This document shows positions 24,100-34,668 of a stretch of 64,000 bases of DNA, in pieces; positions within the stretch are counted from its first letter, which is position 1; each line of letters starts with the position of its first letter. Origin of the DNA: Helichrysum umbraculigerum (Eukaryota; Streptophyta; Magnoliopsida; Asterales; Asteraceae); assembly GCA_949592205.1 (NCBI GenBank), contig CATIUR010000001.1:66482559-66546558 (forward strand), read 5' to 3'. Below the pieces are notes generated by a model. It was not told the origin of the DNA. It searched no databases and saw only the letters and a list, made by a program, of their open reading frames with translations. The translations under genes and the position numbers were made by a program.

Positions 24100-25887
24100 A
24101 TGGATTTATCAAAACCTTCGTTGAGGAAGCTTGCTTCATCCCCCGAGAATATGGACGATATTGAGAAATGGATGGGACGATACTTAGGGTCAAACAGAGT
24201 CATCGTATGGCCGGATATGAGACGCTTGGGTATTAGGGATGAGTTGGAAGAATTGATTAAGTATGATAAAGATGGCGAGGAACATGCTGCATTTTTCCAT
24301 CTTTTCTCCATTGATGAGGCTATATACCGAGAGGTCGTCACTGAGTTTATGATGACTTACGAGTTCCGAGAGAGATTGGAGATCACTGATAAGAAGATCG
24401 CTTTTCGGTATCGTAGGAAGAAGTATCGTATGACAGTGGGAGATTTTGGGGTATACCTTGGCCTTTACACATAGTCACAGGCCAGTTCTGATTGTTTCAC
24501 CAGCAGTTTCCAGTCTATCTCCAGTTTACCATCATGGGATCACAAGAAGATATGGAGAGGATTGACGGGGACAACCTTCAGGAGTGGAGTGAAAGCTTCA
24601 CTCATGACCCGACCAGTTCATCACATTCTTCACAAGCTCCTGTGCTGTACTATCTTTGGGAAGAGAGACACTGGACCTGCTACATGAGAAGAGCTTAAGT
24701 TCATGGATGCGATCATAAGGAAGCAGAACCTGAATGTCGCATACATCATCGCGGATTTATTGTGGAAGGAGAAGAGAGAGGATAAATGCCACGTATTCAT
24801 GGGAGCCATTATCACGAGATTGTTAGTCGGCATGGGGATTCTCACTGACCGTCACCGTGAGGATTACACCCATCACGCTAGTTTGCAACCGTTTGACCTA
24901 GAGTACTGTAAGTTGATCATGATGATTGATGAGGGACCTGAGAGACAGTGCTTACGGTATCATACTCGGCAGCCCATTCCTGGATGCTTCCTGATCAGGA
25001 AGCGCGTGACTACAGAGGATAGAGATGTTGGTCCCCAGACACAGAGACCAGTAGCAGCAGAGATACCTGAGCCATCACGAGGAGCAGACACATCAGTACT
25101 GCCTACACAGGCCGTTGTGCATCACACGGATCCGGTCACTCCTCTTACTCGGTACTATCTATTACATGCTTTACAGGTTATCCGTGATCAGCAGGTTCTG
25201 ACAGCTAGGAGACATGGTACCCCTGAGCCTGATCACTTCTTATACAGATGTGGACCACCACCACCACCCACTACCCATACCGCCACTCACCCATATGTCA
25301 CCACTCGCCCATACACCACCTTCCCTCCACCACATCCACATACCACCACTCAGCCACCACATCCATATAGACGCCATCGCACACCTACCACTTACTCTGC
25401 ACCATTACCCACTCACAGATCCACATCTGATATAGCCAGAGTCTACTCAGTACACATACCATCACCATCCTGTCAGCAGGTATCATTGCCTCGTCCGACT
25501 GTACCCATTCCGACCCATGATCAGCATCCAGAGGCTAGCACATCATATAGACCAGATCTACTCTACATTGGCACCGATGCATTGTTCACTGGTAGCTTCG
25601 GCCCTTACTTGGATTTGGGCCCCATCTTCTCAGATCAGGTTCCTACTAAGAGCACTCTCAGACAGCTCTACCTTGATATGTTACAGACGGCAGGTGTTAC
25701 CACGGCGGACATGCTCGCACAGGGTTATGATGATATGATGGCACTTCCAGCGATGACCCTCAGGAAGATATTGATTCAGAGAGGATTACTACCTCCAGAT
25801 GAGCAGAGAGTGTCCATTGGACAGCAGTCAGTCGCAGGACCCGCAGCTCAGCCTGATGACATACCAGCAGAGGATCCTCCATTCTAG
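24100..25887 (+). pseudogene. ATHILA ORF-1-like (env-position) gene, copy E2
   Basis: 596 codons including the stop, interrupted by one TAG at 24472-24474, where E1 has CAG. The segment MTVGDFGVYLGLYT and the following TRPVHHILHKLLCCTIFGKR ... EELKFMDAIIRKQ are the recognisable core of the Arabidopsis retrotransposon ORF-1 (ATHILA) family, which sits behind pol in Athila elements. About residue 380 onward is Pro/His/Thr-rich low complexity (PPPPPTTHTAT, HPHTTTQPPHPYR), then a more ordered C-terminus (FGPYLDLGPIFSDQ...). I see no signal peptide or membrane segment, so an envelope role is not supported by this copy. It lies directly behind the candidate intron acceptor. Confidence 0.8.
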
Positions 25888-28219
25888 ACTACTTATCTTG
25901 TGATTCATATTTCATATCACTGACTTTTGTATTATATTGATTACAGTGATCTCTATCTTGCACTTGGTTGAACTTTTGGGATATTTCTCGACCCATATGG
26001 TTGAGCTTTATTTTTATGTTTATCGTAGTTACTTATTATGTTTGTTTCTTTATTTTAGAATAAGTGATTGAATGTGTGATGAATGAGAAATGAACCCGCA
26101 TGAGATGACGAGCTTTCAAGAAAAAGAACCGTGGAGTAAAAGGCAGACAACCAAGGAATTCACAACTGCAGACCACGGAACTTACACACATCTCGGGAGA
26201 GGAGCTTCGGTCTATCTTCTTTTGAAACTCGCACATGCACCGCAAACTCTTCAAAGATCTAAGTGTGGGATCTCAACCCACACTCCAAGACATCTTAGCA
26301 AGAATCGTCCCCAAATCTTAAATCACAAAAGTGTGAAATTCACTAATAAGAATTTCCACTTACATTATGGGTCGACTCTTAGCTAAGCATGAATGAGAAG
26401 CGCTGTGCACTAGAATAGGACATGCGGAGCTGAATCACTGTTAATGAAAATCTTCGAATCCTCAGCTTTCGCCTCTAAACGCCTAATCGTCATTTGGGAG
26501 TTTCTTACCTTTCACCTTGTTTTCATAACTTGATTCATTTTGTTCACTTAGGAATGCAAAGTAATCTATACTCTATCCTAAACTTATCACTAAGTGTTGG
26601 ATTTCAGCCCAAACCAACTTGAGAAACATTAACTATATGTTCAAACTCTAAGTGTGGGATTATATTTTCTAAATATAATCTTAACTCAAGAGAACATTAG
26701 GGACAATGTTCCTCTAAGTGTGGGATAACAGGTATAGAATACCTTGAATTAGATGTTTTACATATTTTAATGTCCGGATAGCTTTACTCAGAAAATGTTC
26801 CTCAAATTTTCAAAATTTTCAAAACTTTTTAAACAAAAATAATAAAGTATGAGCAAAATCATCCGATTAGGTCTACTATTTTTGAGTTACGATATCTTTC
26901 AAAGAGGAACCATTTCTAATATGAGTTAGTTATTCAAGAATATTAGGGAAATTAAGGTAGAAATTTCTTAAATAAGTATTAACAATCTAAGGTGCATGGC
27001 TAGGCACATACAAACCCAAATTTGCAGTGAGGTTTTGAGCCTTAAAAGCATTCATTTTAAATGCTACATTGTTCATTTCTTGTGTGTGCCGATGCTAGTA
27101 TCTCTAAATTAGAACTTGTTCCTGACATACGTTTCGAGACCACATTGGAGAGTACCGTACGCGGTATAGGTGCAATTAGATGATCTCGACATTCCTTAGG
27201 ATTTAACCCATTCTTACATACCTTTTCAAGCCCAAAACCCTTTCGATACTCATTTTAGTATCGATGAACCGCCTAGAAAACCCTGTTGAGCCTAAACCTT
27301 TCATTTCTTCAAAACCCTATATTTTTAACCACTCTTCCCAAATTCCCAACAACTTATCTTGGAATTTCTAAGGTTATGAAAAACATCTTGAAGAATCTCT
27401 TTCTAAATTGATCTACTCCTCCGTGTTCACCAAAATTAGAAAATCAAGAATGCGAAAAATTGGCACCAGAAGAAAAGACTCGAAGAAGTCCGTGATAAGA
27501 AAGAAGAGATTTCCGAAAGAAAATCAAAAATATCCTTGGAAGTTCTCTGGCAAAGAAGTTCTCTGGCAAAGAAGTTCTGAAGAAAGAAAAGAAAATAAAA
27601 AGCAGAAAAAGAAAGAAAAGAAAATAAAGCTAAAGTGCTTTAGAGTATCAATTTTTCAAAGAAAGATCCAATGAAATGCGAGTAGCTATCTTCTCCGTTC
27701 TACAATAAGTTTTTCATGATTCTTAGAATGCCTAAGATAAGCAACCCCTTATAACCAAAAATCACCACTATCCATACCCCTCAACTCTCACAAACACTAC
27801 AACCCACTCGAATGTCTTGGGATAATTAGCGCCGTCCTCTTCCTAAGTGGTGGAGATCCGATTCTCGACCAAGCTTATGATGATGAGTGCTGCATGACTG
27901 GCTATTTGAGCGATTTCGATTGTGCTAGATTGATAGGAAACCCGATACACTCTGAGTGAAATTGAGTGACCACCTTTAGTGAGATCGCCTAGTCATGTAT
28001 ACTCCAAGATCACGAGATTTGGAAAGTATGCCTGGGAAAGTCAATGCTTATTTCTGAAGGGATCATCTTAGCTTTCCCTATGTTCTCTAAATAATTTTCC
28101 TATATGACAAAGTGGTAACTTTTAGGAAGAGCTCTAACTCACCTAAAATCTATAAAATGTTTTCATGGGACACAACTGAGTGTTGCTTGAGGACAAGCAA
28201 CGCTTAAGTGTGTGATACT
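25888..28219 (+). other. E2 3' UTR with CTAAGTGTGGGAT boxes
   Basis: Non-coding 2.3 kb before the right LTR. Boxes at 26259, 26590 (GTT variant), 26648 and 26713, with a variant at 28203 in the PPT position. Contains about 520 bp (25968-26490) missing from E1, and a 17-bp tandem duplication (AGTTCTCTGGCAAAGA) near 27540-27575. The 98-codon ORF at 26090 has no homology and is not called. Confidence 0.72.
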
Positions 28220-29535
28220 TGATGTGACTCAAAAAGTCATGTTTTTAAGTACTTATTTTCGCACTTTTTGGACTATTCTCTGGTGAAAACATTTCAATAT
28301 AATCATTTATCATCAAAAATCACCAAGGTAGTCTAAATTCGGGCGTTGCTACAAAAATCAGTTAAAACATCCGTTTTGCACGCAAACCGAGGCAAAAACA
28401 ATCACCTTAAATATTCCGTTCTTAATTATCCTATGAAATAGATCTTAATGCATATTTTATGATTCCATAGGAGAATCCAAGACCGGAGGTGGAAGAATCA
28501 AGTGAATCGGGTGAAGAACGAAGAAGATGTGCAGTCTGGAAACCCGCCGATCGTCATCCGGAACACGCAATAGTCAAACACTTCCAAATTTGGAAAACTT
28601 AGTGCCATTAGAAGCGTAACGGAAAAACGAAGCCAACGGCTCAAGAATCAAGCAAATCGGAGCCCGAACGAAGAAGTTGCGGACGGACCAAGCAACCGAG
28701 AAACAAGCCGAGGCAAAACGGAGCACCAACCCCCCCTGGGCACCTAGGTGCCGTATACGGCACCCTAGGTGCCGTATACGGCCCTTAGGGTGCCGTATAC
28801 GGCCCTTAGGGTGCCGTATACGGGGGTGTTGCCTTGTAAGGTGTCGTTTGCCCCCTTGGTCCGCTTGCCCCGTTTGCGGATTTGATGCTTGTATCTTATG
28901 CTTCAAGACTTGTACAAAGGCTACCACCCTTCTCCTATAAATAGTGGCTCCATTTTCACATTTCAAACACACCATTCTTCACATACTTCTCTTTCTCTCT
29001 CTAGAATTCTCTCTCTATCACTACTCTTAGGAGTTAGAGGAGAATTGTTCTTGTAGTTAGTTTTCTCTCTAGTTTCTCTCTCTAGCACTACTCTTAGGAG
29101 TTAGAGGAGAACTAGAGAGATATAAGTTAGCGGTTAGAGCTAGAGGAAAGTTGTAATTGGGTGATCAAGCTGTAGCAAGGTTATTCAAGTTAGACTGTTG
29201 TAATCCTCAGTATTACTCTTCTAATCCGGTGATATTATCTTACTTTTTTACTGTTATAATGTTTACTTTGCATATTATTTCAGTACGATCTATGATTGTT
29301 GCCATGCTGATTAGCTAGATTAATATGTGATTGTTGAAATGTAGATGTTAGGATTAGGGATGATGTTTAATTAATATATCTCATATATGATCGGTAGTTG
29401 TTATGCTGTATACATGTTTAGACTTATCCTGGATGTAGACTTAATTAATCACCCTTTCTGGTCTCTCACGTGACTGTTGCCTTAGGATAGGATCTGATCA
29501 ACCCTAACTCCGAATACACAGTTATCTCCTGTTTG
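28220..29535 (+). repeat. Right LTR of E, part 1 (split by copia H)
   Basis: Starts TGATGTGACTCAAAAAGTC; contains the TATA box CTATAAATAG at 28935. It runs into copia element H after CTCCTGTTTG; GTTTG (29531-29535) is the H target-site duplication. The reading resumes at 52756, as shown by the unsplit LTR at 19728-19745. Confidence 0.92.
28751..28823 (+). promoter_or_regulatory. 21-bp-phased CCGTATACGG array (E right LTR)
   Basis: Four perfect CCGTATACGG palindromes begin at 28751, 28772, 28793 and 28814, all exactly 21 bp apart, alternating with a second palindrome-like spacer (CACCCTAGGTG, CCCTTAGGGTG). It lies 112 bp upstream of the TATA box. Confidence 0.9.
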
Positions 29536-29950
29536 TGTTGACGCAATTTGTGTGTCTGTCAGTTGGTCTAGCTCGTAGTTCGTTTTGTTATTAGATTTGT
29601 GTTTCCTGACTCCTGCGACGTTGTCTGTAACGTCGCAGGTGCGACGTCAGGTTTTGGGCCTGCGACATAGTCAACGTCGCATGGGCTTGGGCCTGCGACG
29701 TCGTGTGCAACGTCGCAGGTGCCAGATTTTGTATAAATTCGTATTTACGTTTTCTGTTTAGGGTTGACGAAACCCTAAACGCCATTTGTCGAAATCCCTG
29801 TAATCTGATTGATTATAATTCAATATACAAACGTTTTGGTTTGTATTCATTGCGTATTGATTATTCGTGTGTTTAGTTTATAACTTAATCGTTGATTCCG
29901 CAAACGATTGAGTGACTTGTTCCGTTTAGATCCTAGTATAGGGACAAACA
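29536..29950 (+). repeat. 5' LTR of H, with PBS just inside
   Basis: TGTTGACGCAATTTG to GGGACAAACA. It is followed by TGGTATCAGAGC (29953-29964), the initiator-Met PBS. Inside the LTR are GCGACGT-N8-ACGTCGC dyads at 29615-29636 and 29695-29716 plus looser copies between them. A small minus-strand ORF here is a shadow of the repeats. Confidence 0.93.
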
Positions 29951-30183
29951 ACTGGTATCAGAGCCTAAAGTGCTTGTTTTCGGCATAACGGACCGAGTTC
30001 GGGATTAAAGGACGTGATACTCATATTAACTTGTGATTATTACGTTTGTCTTTGTGTTTTTACAGGTTTTTCAATCAAGTTTTTCTGGGAATATTGAAGG
30101 TTTTCGTCGATCTTTATTCGTGATTTTTGTTTGGTGTTAAAATATTTTCGATTTTAGGGTTTTTGGCCGCAGCAACACGTTTT

Positions 30184-30443
30184 GCGACGTTACCTGCGAC
30201 TTCACTTGCGACGTCGCTTGCGACGTTATTGATTTGACTTTAAGTAGTCTTTGCGACGTAAAGTTGCGACGTCGTTAACGACGTCGTTATTTTGACCTTA
30301 AGTGGTTTTGCGATGTTTTCTGCGACGTCTTCTGCGACGTATATCTTAACGTCGCTTATTTCGATTCTTAATTGAATCATTGGCTTTTGCGATGTTACTT
30401 TCTCCGTCGCATCAATTTTCTGCGACGTCCCTCTCAACGTCGC
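30184..30443. repeat. GCGACGT dyad array in H 5' leader
   Basis: Dyads with the 8-bp spacer at 30266-30287, 30334-30355, 30389-30410 (degenerate) and 30422-30443. Direct copies at 30322 and 30334 keep the 12-bp core spacing. It occupies the untranslated leader 40 bp before the gag ATG. The leader from 29965 to 30183 has no feature. Confidence 0.85.
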
Positions 30444-30482
30444 TACTTTCAGAGTGTTTGAAATTTTTGTAAGGAATTTAAA

Positions 30483-32870
30483 ATGTCTGATAAAGAAAGT
30501 TTTCAAACCTTTAAAGAGATAATGAGACACAGCAATGATGTGGGTACCCGTAGTAAACCTCCTCTTTTTGGTGCTGATATGGATTATCTTTACTGGCGAA
30601 CAAGATATGAACAATACATAGACTTTCATTGCCCAGAATTATGGGGACCGATTTTAGAAAGATATAATCATCCTGTCGCTGAGGGTACTCACCGACCAGT
30701 CCCTCCTCCTAAAACCTTTAAGGCAATGACTCCGGATGAACGTAAAGAGTACTTAATTGAAAGAAAAGCACATTCCTCTATATGTATGTGCTTACTTCCT
30801 GATGTCTTAAGGTTATTTAAACATCATGAAACGGCTTATGATCTCTGGAAAGCTATAGAAACCAGATGTAGTGGAAATGAAGATTACAAAGAAGCCAAGC
30901 TAGAGTTAGTCAAGAAACAATATGATCTGTTTGATATCCTGCCTGATGAAACATCACCAAGGTTGTTCACTCGTTACTCACAGATTGTTAATGAGTTGAA
31001 GGAGGGTGGTTATACTCTGTCTGACAGTGAAGTTAACAAGAAACTCTTGGATTCTCTACCTAAAGAATGGGATATAAAGGTTCAATTTTTAAAAGAAGGT
31101 GGAGAGTTGGAAACTATGAAGTTGGATAGATTGATTGGGATTCTTCAAGCATATGCAATGGAACTGAAGAAGAAAGAATGTAAGTCCGGGGGTTTTGTTC
31201 AAGATCCGTCACTTTATAGTGGAAAAGGGAATTCTAATGGGAAGAATTTTGGTAGCATTGCTTTCGTGTCTGATATCAACTCGTCGTCTAGTTCAGCAGG
31301 AACTAATCCATCAATTTTTTCAGTTGGAACTTCACAGGGTTCTCAAACCCAGCAAGTTGCCATAACACCGGCCATTGAGGAACAGGCTGCAATCTATACA
31401 GCCTTTCTTAGTTCTTACAAAGATTTGGTTTCACAACCAAACACTACTTTGGCACTAACTAAAGAGGATTACGGACAGCTGGACGATGATGATCTCGAAC
31501 AGATGGATTTGAACTGGAGCATAGCTATGATCTCCAGGAGAGTGCAAAAATTCTTGCAAAGGACAGGTCGCAAGAGTTTAGATGGAAATGGGAAATCAAG
31601 CTTTGGATTTGATAAGAGCAAGGTCCGATGTTACAACTGTCAGAATTTGGGACATTTTGCTCGTGAATGTGAGAAGCCAAAAATGCCTCCTTCTGGTCTC
31701 ACAAAGCCTGATCCTCCCAAGACCCCTCCAAAGGAGAAAGCTAAGGTTGGAGCAACGGATGCTCTTGTGGTATTTGAGCCTACAAACACTGATTGGAGTG
31801 CACAAGCTGAGCAATATCAGCTAGGTCTCATGGCTCACATCATTCCTGAGGTACAAAATGAACCTGAGGAACCTTTTACTTGTATTTCTTGTATTGCTTT
31901 GGATGCTTATGTAAAATGCTGTCAAATAGATAATATGGACTTGCGAGAAAAAGTTGTTAAACTAACTGAATCAAACAAGTTTCTAAAAGCTAATGAAATA
32001 CTTTATGAAAAGGAAGTTGAGGCTCATAAGTTTGACACTGAGAAATATAAAGCTAAAGTTTTCAGTCAACAGGATGCCATTAAGAGCTATTTAACAGAAG
32101 TTGAGTTGTTAAATAAAGAGCTTTCTGAGTTAAAATCTGAGTCTGACAATTTTAAAATGGGAGTCACAAGTTTTGCAAATTCTCATAAAATCTTTGATGA
32201 AATCGTTGACAAGCCAAGGCCAATAGGTAAAGCGGGAATTGGATATCCACCTCCCACTAACTATTATCCTAAGCATGTTAAGGAAGGAATCAAAGAACTT
32301 TTAGCTGACTACTCCTCTTGGTCATCTACTAATAATAAAGAAGCTAAGCCAAAGCGGGAGGCAAAGGATAAAACTAAACGGCCAGAGTATCCTTTGCGTA
32401 TTTTTGTTAAGTCTGAGAATTCACCTCCTGTTAGTAATGTGGAGGTCGTTGAGGTAGAGAATATAACTGAACTGGAATATCCTGAGCTAAAAAAGGTTGA
32501 TGTAAAAGCTGAAAATGTCATTTTGAAAAATGAACCCGTCATTCTGGTTCAAAACAAAAAGCTTAAAGAAAAGGTTTTGGAAGAAAAGTCTTCATTACAA
32601 TCACATTCCCCGGTGAAAATTTTGAAGAGAAATGAAAAAGAAAATTCTTCAGCTAACAAACCATCCACTTCAAACCATCAACCAAAGCAAGTACCTTCTG
32701 CAACTTGCTCACATCAGTGTTCATGTTCAAAAAGTGCTGATTTTAAAAGACCTGAATCAGTTAGTCCTCACCCTCAACCGTTTGTTGAGCATCGTTCTTG
32801 TTTCTATTGTAAGAGACAAGGACATTTGATCCGTGACTGTCCCAAGCTGTCAAATCAGCGCTATGGGTGA
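30483..32870 (+). CDS. H gag (copia type), two zinc knuckles
   Basis: ATG at 30483; 795 residues to a TGA, behind which the same frame stays open to 33107 (PRTSVYRNSFSR...), so the TGA (GGGTGAGAG, probably from TGG) may be a mutation. The N-terminal 240 residues match the copia Gag region (for example YLYWRTRYEQYI, DLWKAIETRCSGNEDYKEAK). A CCHC knuckle CYNCQNLGHFAREC lies near residue 382 and a second, CFYCKRQGHLIRDC, near 772; between them is a long Lys/Glu-rich stretch with coiled-coil character (DLREKVVKLTESNKFLK...). Frame shifts by one before the protease: SNLFKDK... continues in another frame to a TAA at 33199-33201. Confidence 0.88.
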   Translation: MSDKESFQTFKEIMRHSNDVGTRSKPPLFGADMDYLYWRTRYEQYIDFHCPELWGPILERYNHPVAEGTHRPVPPPKTFKAMTPDERKEYLIERKAHSSICMCLLPDVLRLFKHHETAYDLWKAIETRCSGNEDYKEAKLELVKKQYDLFDILPDETSPRLFTRYSQIVNELKEGGYTLSDSEVNKKLLDSLPKEWDIKVQFLKEGGELETMKLDRLIGILQAYAMELKKKECKSGGFVQDPSLYSGKGNSNGKNFGSIAFVSDINSSSSSAGTNPSIFSVGTSQGSQTQQVAITPAIEEQAAIYTAFLSSYKDLVSQPNTTLALTKEDYGQLDDDDLEQMDLNWSIAMISRRVQKFLQRTGRKSLDGNGKSSFGFDKSKVRCYNCQNLGHFARECEKPKMPPSGLTKPDPPKTPPKEKAKVGATDALVVFEPTNTDWSAQAEQYQLGLMAHIIPEVQNEPEEPFTCISCIALDAYVKCCQIDNMDLREKVVKLTESNKFLKANEILYEKEVEAHKFDTEKYKAKVFSQQDAIKSYLTEVELLNKELSELKSESDNFKMGVTSFANSHKIFDEIVDKPRPIGKAGIGYPPPTNYYPKHVKEGIKELLADYSSWSSTNNKEAKPKREAKDKTKRPEYPLRIFVKSENSPPVSNVEVVEVENITELEYPELKKVDVKAENVILKNEPVILVQNKKLKEKVLEEKSSLQSHSPVKILKRNEKENSSANKPSTSNHQPKQVPSATCSHQCSCSKSADFKRPESVSPHPQPFVEHRSCFYCKRQGHLIRDCPKLSNQRYG

Positions 32871-33216
32871 GAGATGCCTAGGACATCTGTTTATAGAAAT
32901 TCTTTTTCGAGATCTCCACCTAGGCGTTACTCAAACTCTCCCAAGCCTGTTTTGAAGCCAAGTAATGTTGAGCAAAAATCTTCGCCAATTCAAAAGCTTA
33001 GCATTACTTCTAATATCAATTTCGAACCTTCTAAAGTTTGGAAACGAAAAGAGTCTGATGTTGACTCTTCAGTCGTCAACAATAACACATCAGATAAAAA
33101 TTTCTAATTTGTTTAAAGATAAAATCCTATCTGACGTGCTTATTGTTGATGACCACGGTCGACCTAAGTCTGTAAAGGCTTGGGTCACCGTTTCTCACTA
33201 ATCTCCTTTCATTTGT

Positions 33217-33462
33217 GTGTTGCAGCAGTCAGAACGTGTTAAAGATAGTGAATGGTATTTGGATAGCGGCTGCTCGCGACATATGACAGGCGATGTATCT
33301 CTTCTTATGGATATTAAACCATACGCAGGAGGATATGTTGCCTTTGCTGGAGATACTGGAGGAACCATTTCTGGAAGAGGAACGCTAACTAACGGCAATG
33401 TTAGTTTTGAAAATGTGAACTACGTGGAACAACTTACGCGCAACTTGCTAAGTGTTTCATAG
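33217..33462 (+). pseudogene. H protease domain (fragment of pol)
   Basis: WYLDSGCSRHMTG near 33250-33290 is the copia aspartic protease active site. The frame is stopped by TAG at 33460-33462 after NLLSVS, where related proteins continue with Gln-Val-Cys (CAG to TAG), and continues behind it with no shift. Confidence 0.85.
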
Positions 33463-34668
33463 GTCTGTGATAAGGATTATACCACTGCGTTCACAAAGAC
33501 AGAGTGCGTGATACTGAAGCCTGGGTATGTCATTCCGGAAGAATGGGTGTTACTGAGAGCACCAAGAAAGAATGACACATACATTCTGAACATGAGAACT
33601 GTTGAGACTTCAAATGAATATACATGTCTCCTGTCTAAGGCTTCTGAAAAGGATTCACTGCTTTGGCACTGACGAATGGGACACATTCATTTCCGAAAAA
33701 TGAATTTCTTGACTAAAAATGATCTAGTGCTAGGAGTTCCAAAACAGTCATTCGCACTAAAGGATGATTGTATCTCTTGCCAAAAGGGAAAGCTACGTAA
33801 GAAGTTCCGTAAGTCTAAGCAGGTGAATTCCATTGATGCACCGTTGGAGTTACTTCATATGGATATGTTTGGGCCAATTTCTACAAGGAGTATTGGCGGA
33901 AAATCGTACAGTCTAGTAATTACTGATGATTACTCACGATTTTCCTGGGTGTATTTTCTTGCTACTACGGATGAAGCTGCGGATATCTTAGTATATCTGT
34001 TTGATAAGTTAGCAAATTTGAGTGGAATTAGTATTAAGAGACTGCGAAGCGATAATGGAACTGAATTCAGAAATTCAACTCTCGAGATGTACTGTGCTTC
34101 AAAAGGGATAGAGCATTAATTTAGTGCTCCAAGGACTCCACAACAGAATGGAGTTGCCGAAAGAAAGAACAGAACGATCATCGAGACTGCCAGAACAATG
34201 TTAGCTGATTCTAAGTTGCCGATAATTTTCTGGGCTGAGGCTGTTAACACGGCCTGTTATTTTCTGAATCGGGTTCTTACGGTCAAGAAAAGAAATAAGA
34301 CTTGTTATGAGTTGTTCAATAACCGTAAGCCAAATCTGCAGTTTCTAGAACCTTTTGGGTGTCCCTGTTTAATCATGATTACGAAGGATAAGGTCTCCAA
34401 GTTTGGTGAAAAGACTACTGAAGGTATCTTCCTTGGATTTTCTGTCAATTCACCAAATAAACGAGTCTTTAACAAGTCAACCAACAGGATTGAGGAACAT
34501 TTTGAAGTGAAGTGTTTACGCTACACGGATCCTCCTCAAGGGACAGGTCCAGAATGGTTTTTCAACTATGAAAAGGTTTTTGATTCTTTTAATCTTTCGG
34601 AAGATGATATAGAGGAAGAGTTGGTAACACTGTTACATGGAAATCAGTCTGTCTCAAGAGACTCCTGA
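33463..34668 (+). pseudogene. H integrase domain (fragment of pol)
   Basis: Same frame as the protease. GAG-pre-integrase zinc region: LLWH, then HIHF..., CISCQKGK. Catalytic core: HMDMFGPI and LRSDNGTEF carry the two Asp, and QQNGVAERKN (around 34145) the Glu. In-frame stops are TGA at 33670-33672 (WH*RMGH) and TAA at 34117-34119 (EH*FSAP), both one C-to-T step from Arg and Gln codons. The C-terminal part (34198-34668) ends where the frame shifts. Confidence 0.85.

Noticed and set aside
24100..25887. Envelope glycoprotein assignment for the env-position ORF
   Set aside because: No signal peptide, membrane segment or cleavage site seen; only ATHILA ORF-1-like similarity.
26090..26386. 98-codon ORF in the E2 3' UTR
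   Set aside because: Absent from E1, no recognisable domain, contains the non-coding CTAAGTGTGGGAT box.
28751..28823. Phased repeats as a CRISPR array
   Set aside because: Plant retrotransposon context, 10-bp palindromes with 11-bp near-repeated spacers, no cas genes; not CRISPR.
33190..33226. TTTGTGTGTTGCAG before the copia protease as a splice acceptor
   Set aside because: No matching donor stands out, and the stop/frameshift in this region can be explained by mutation; left as unproven.
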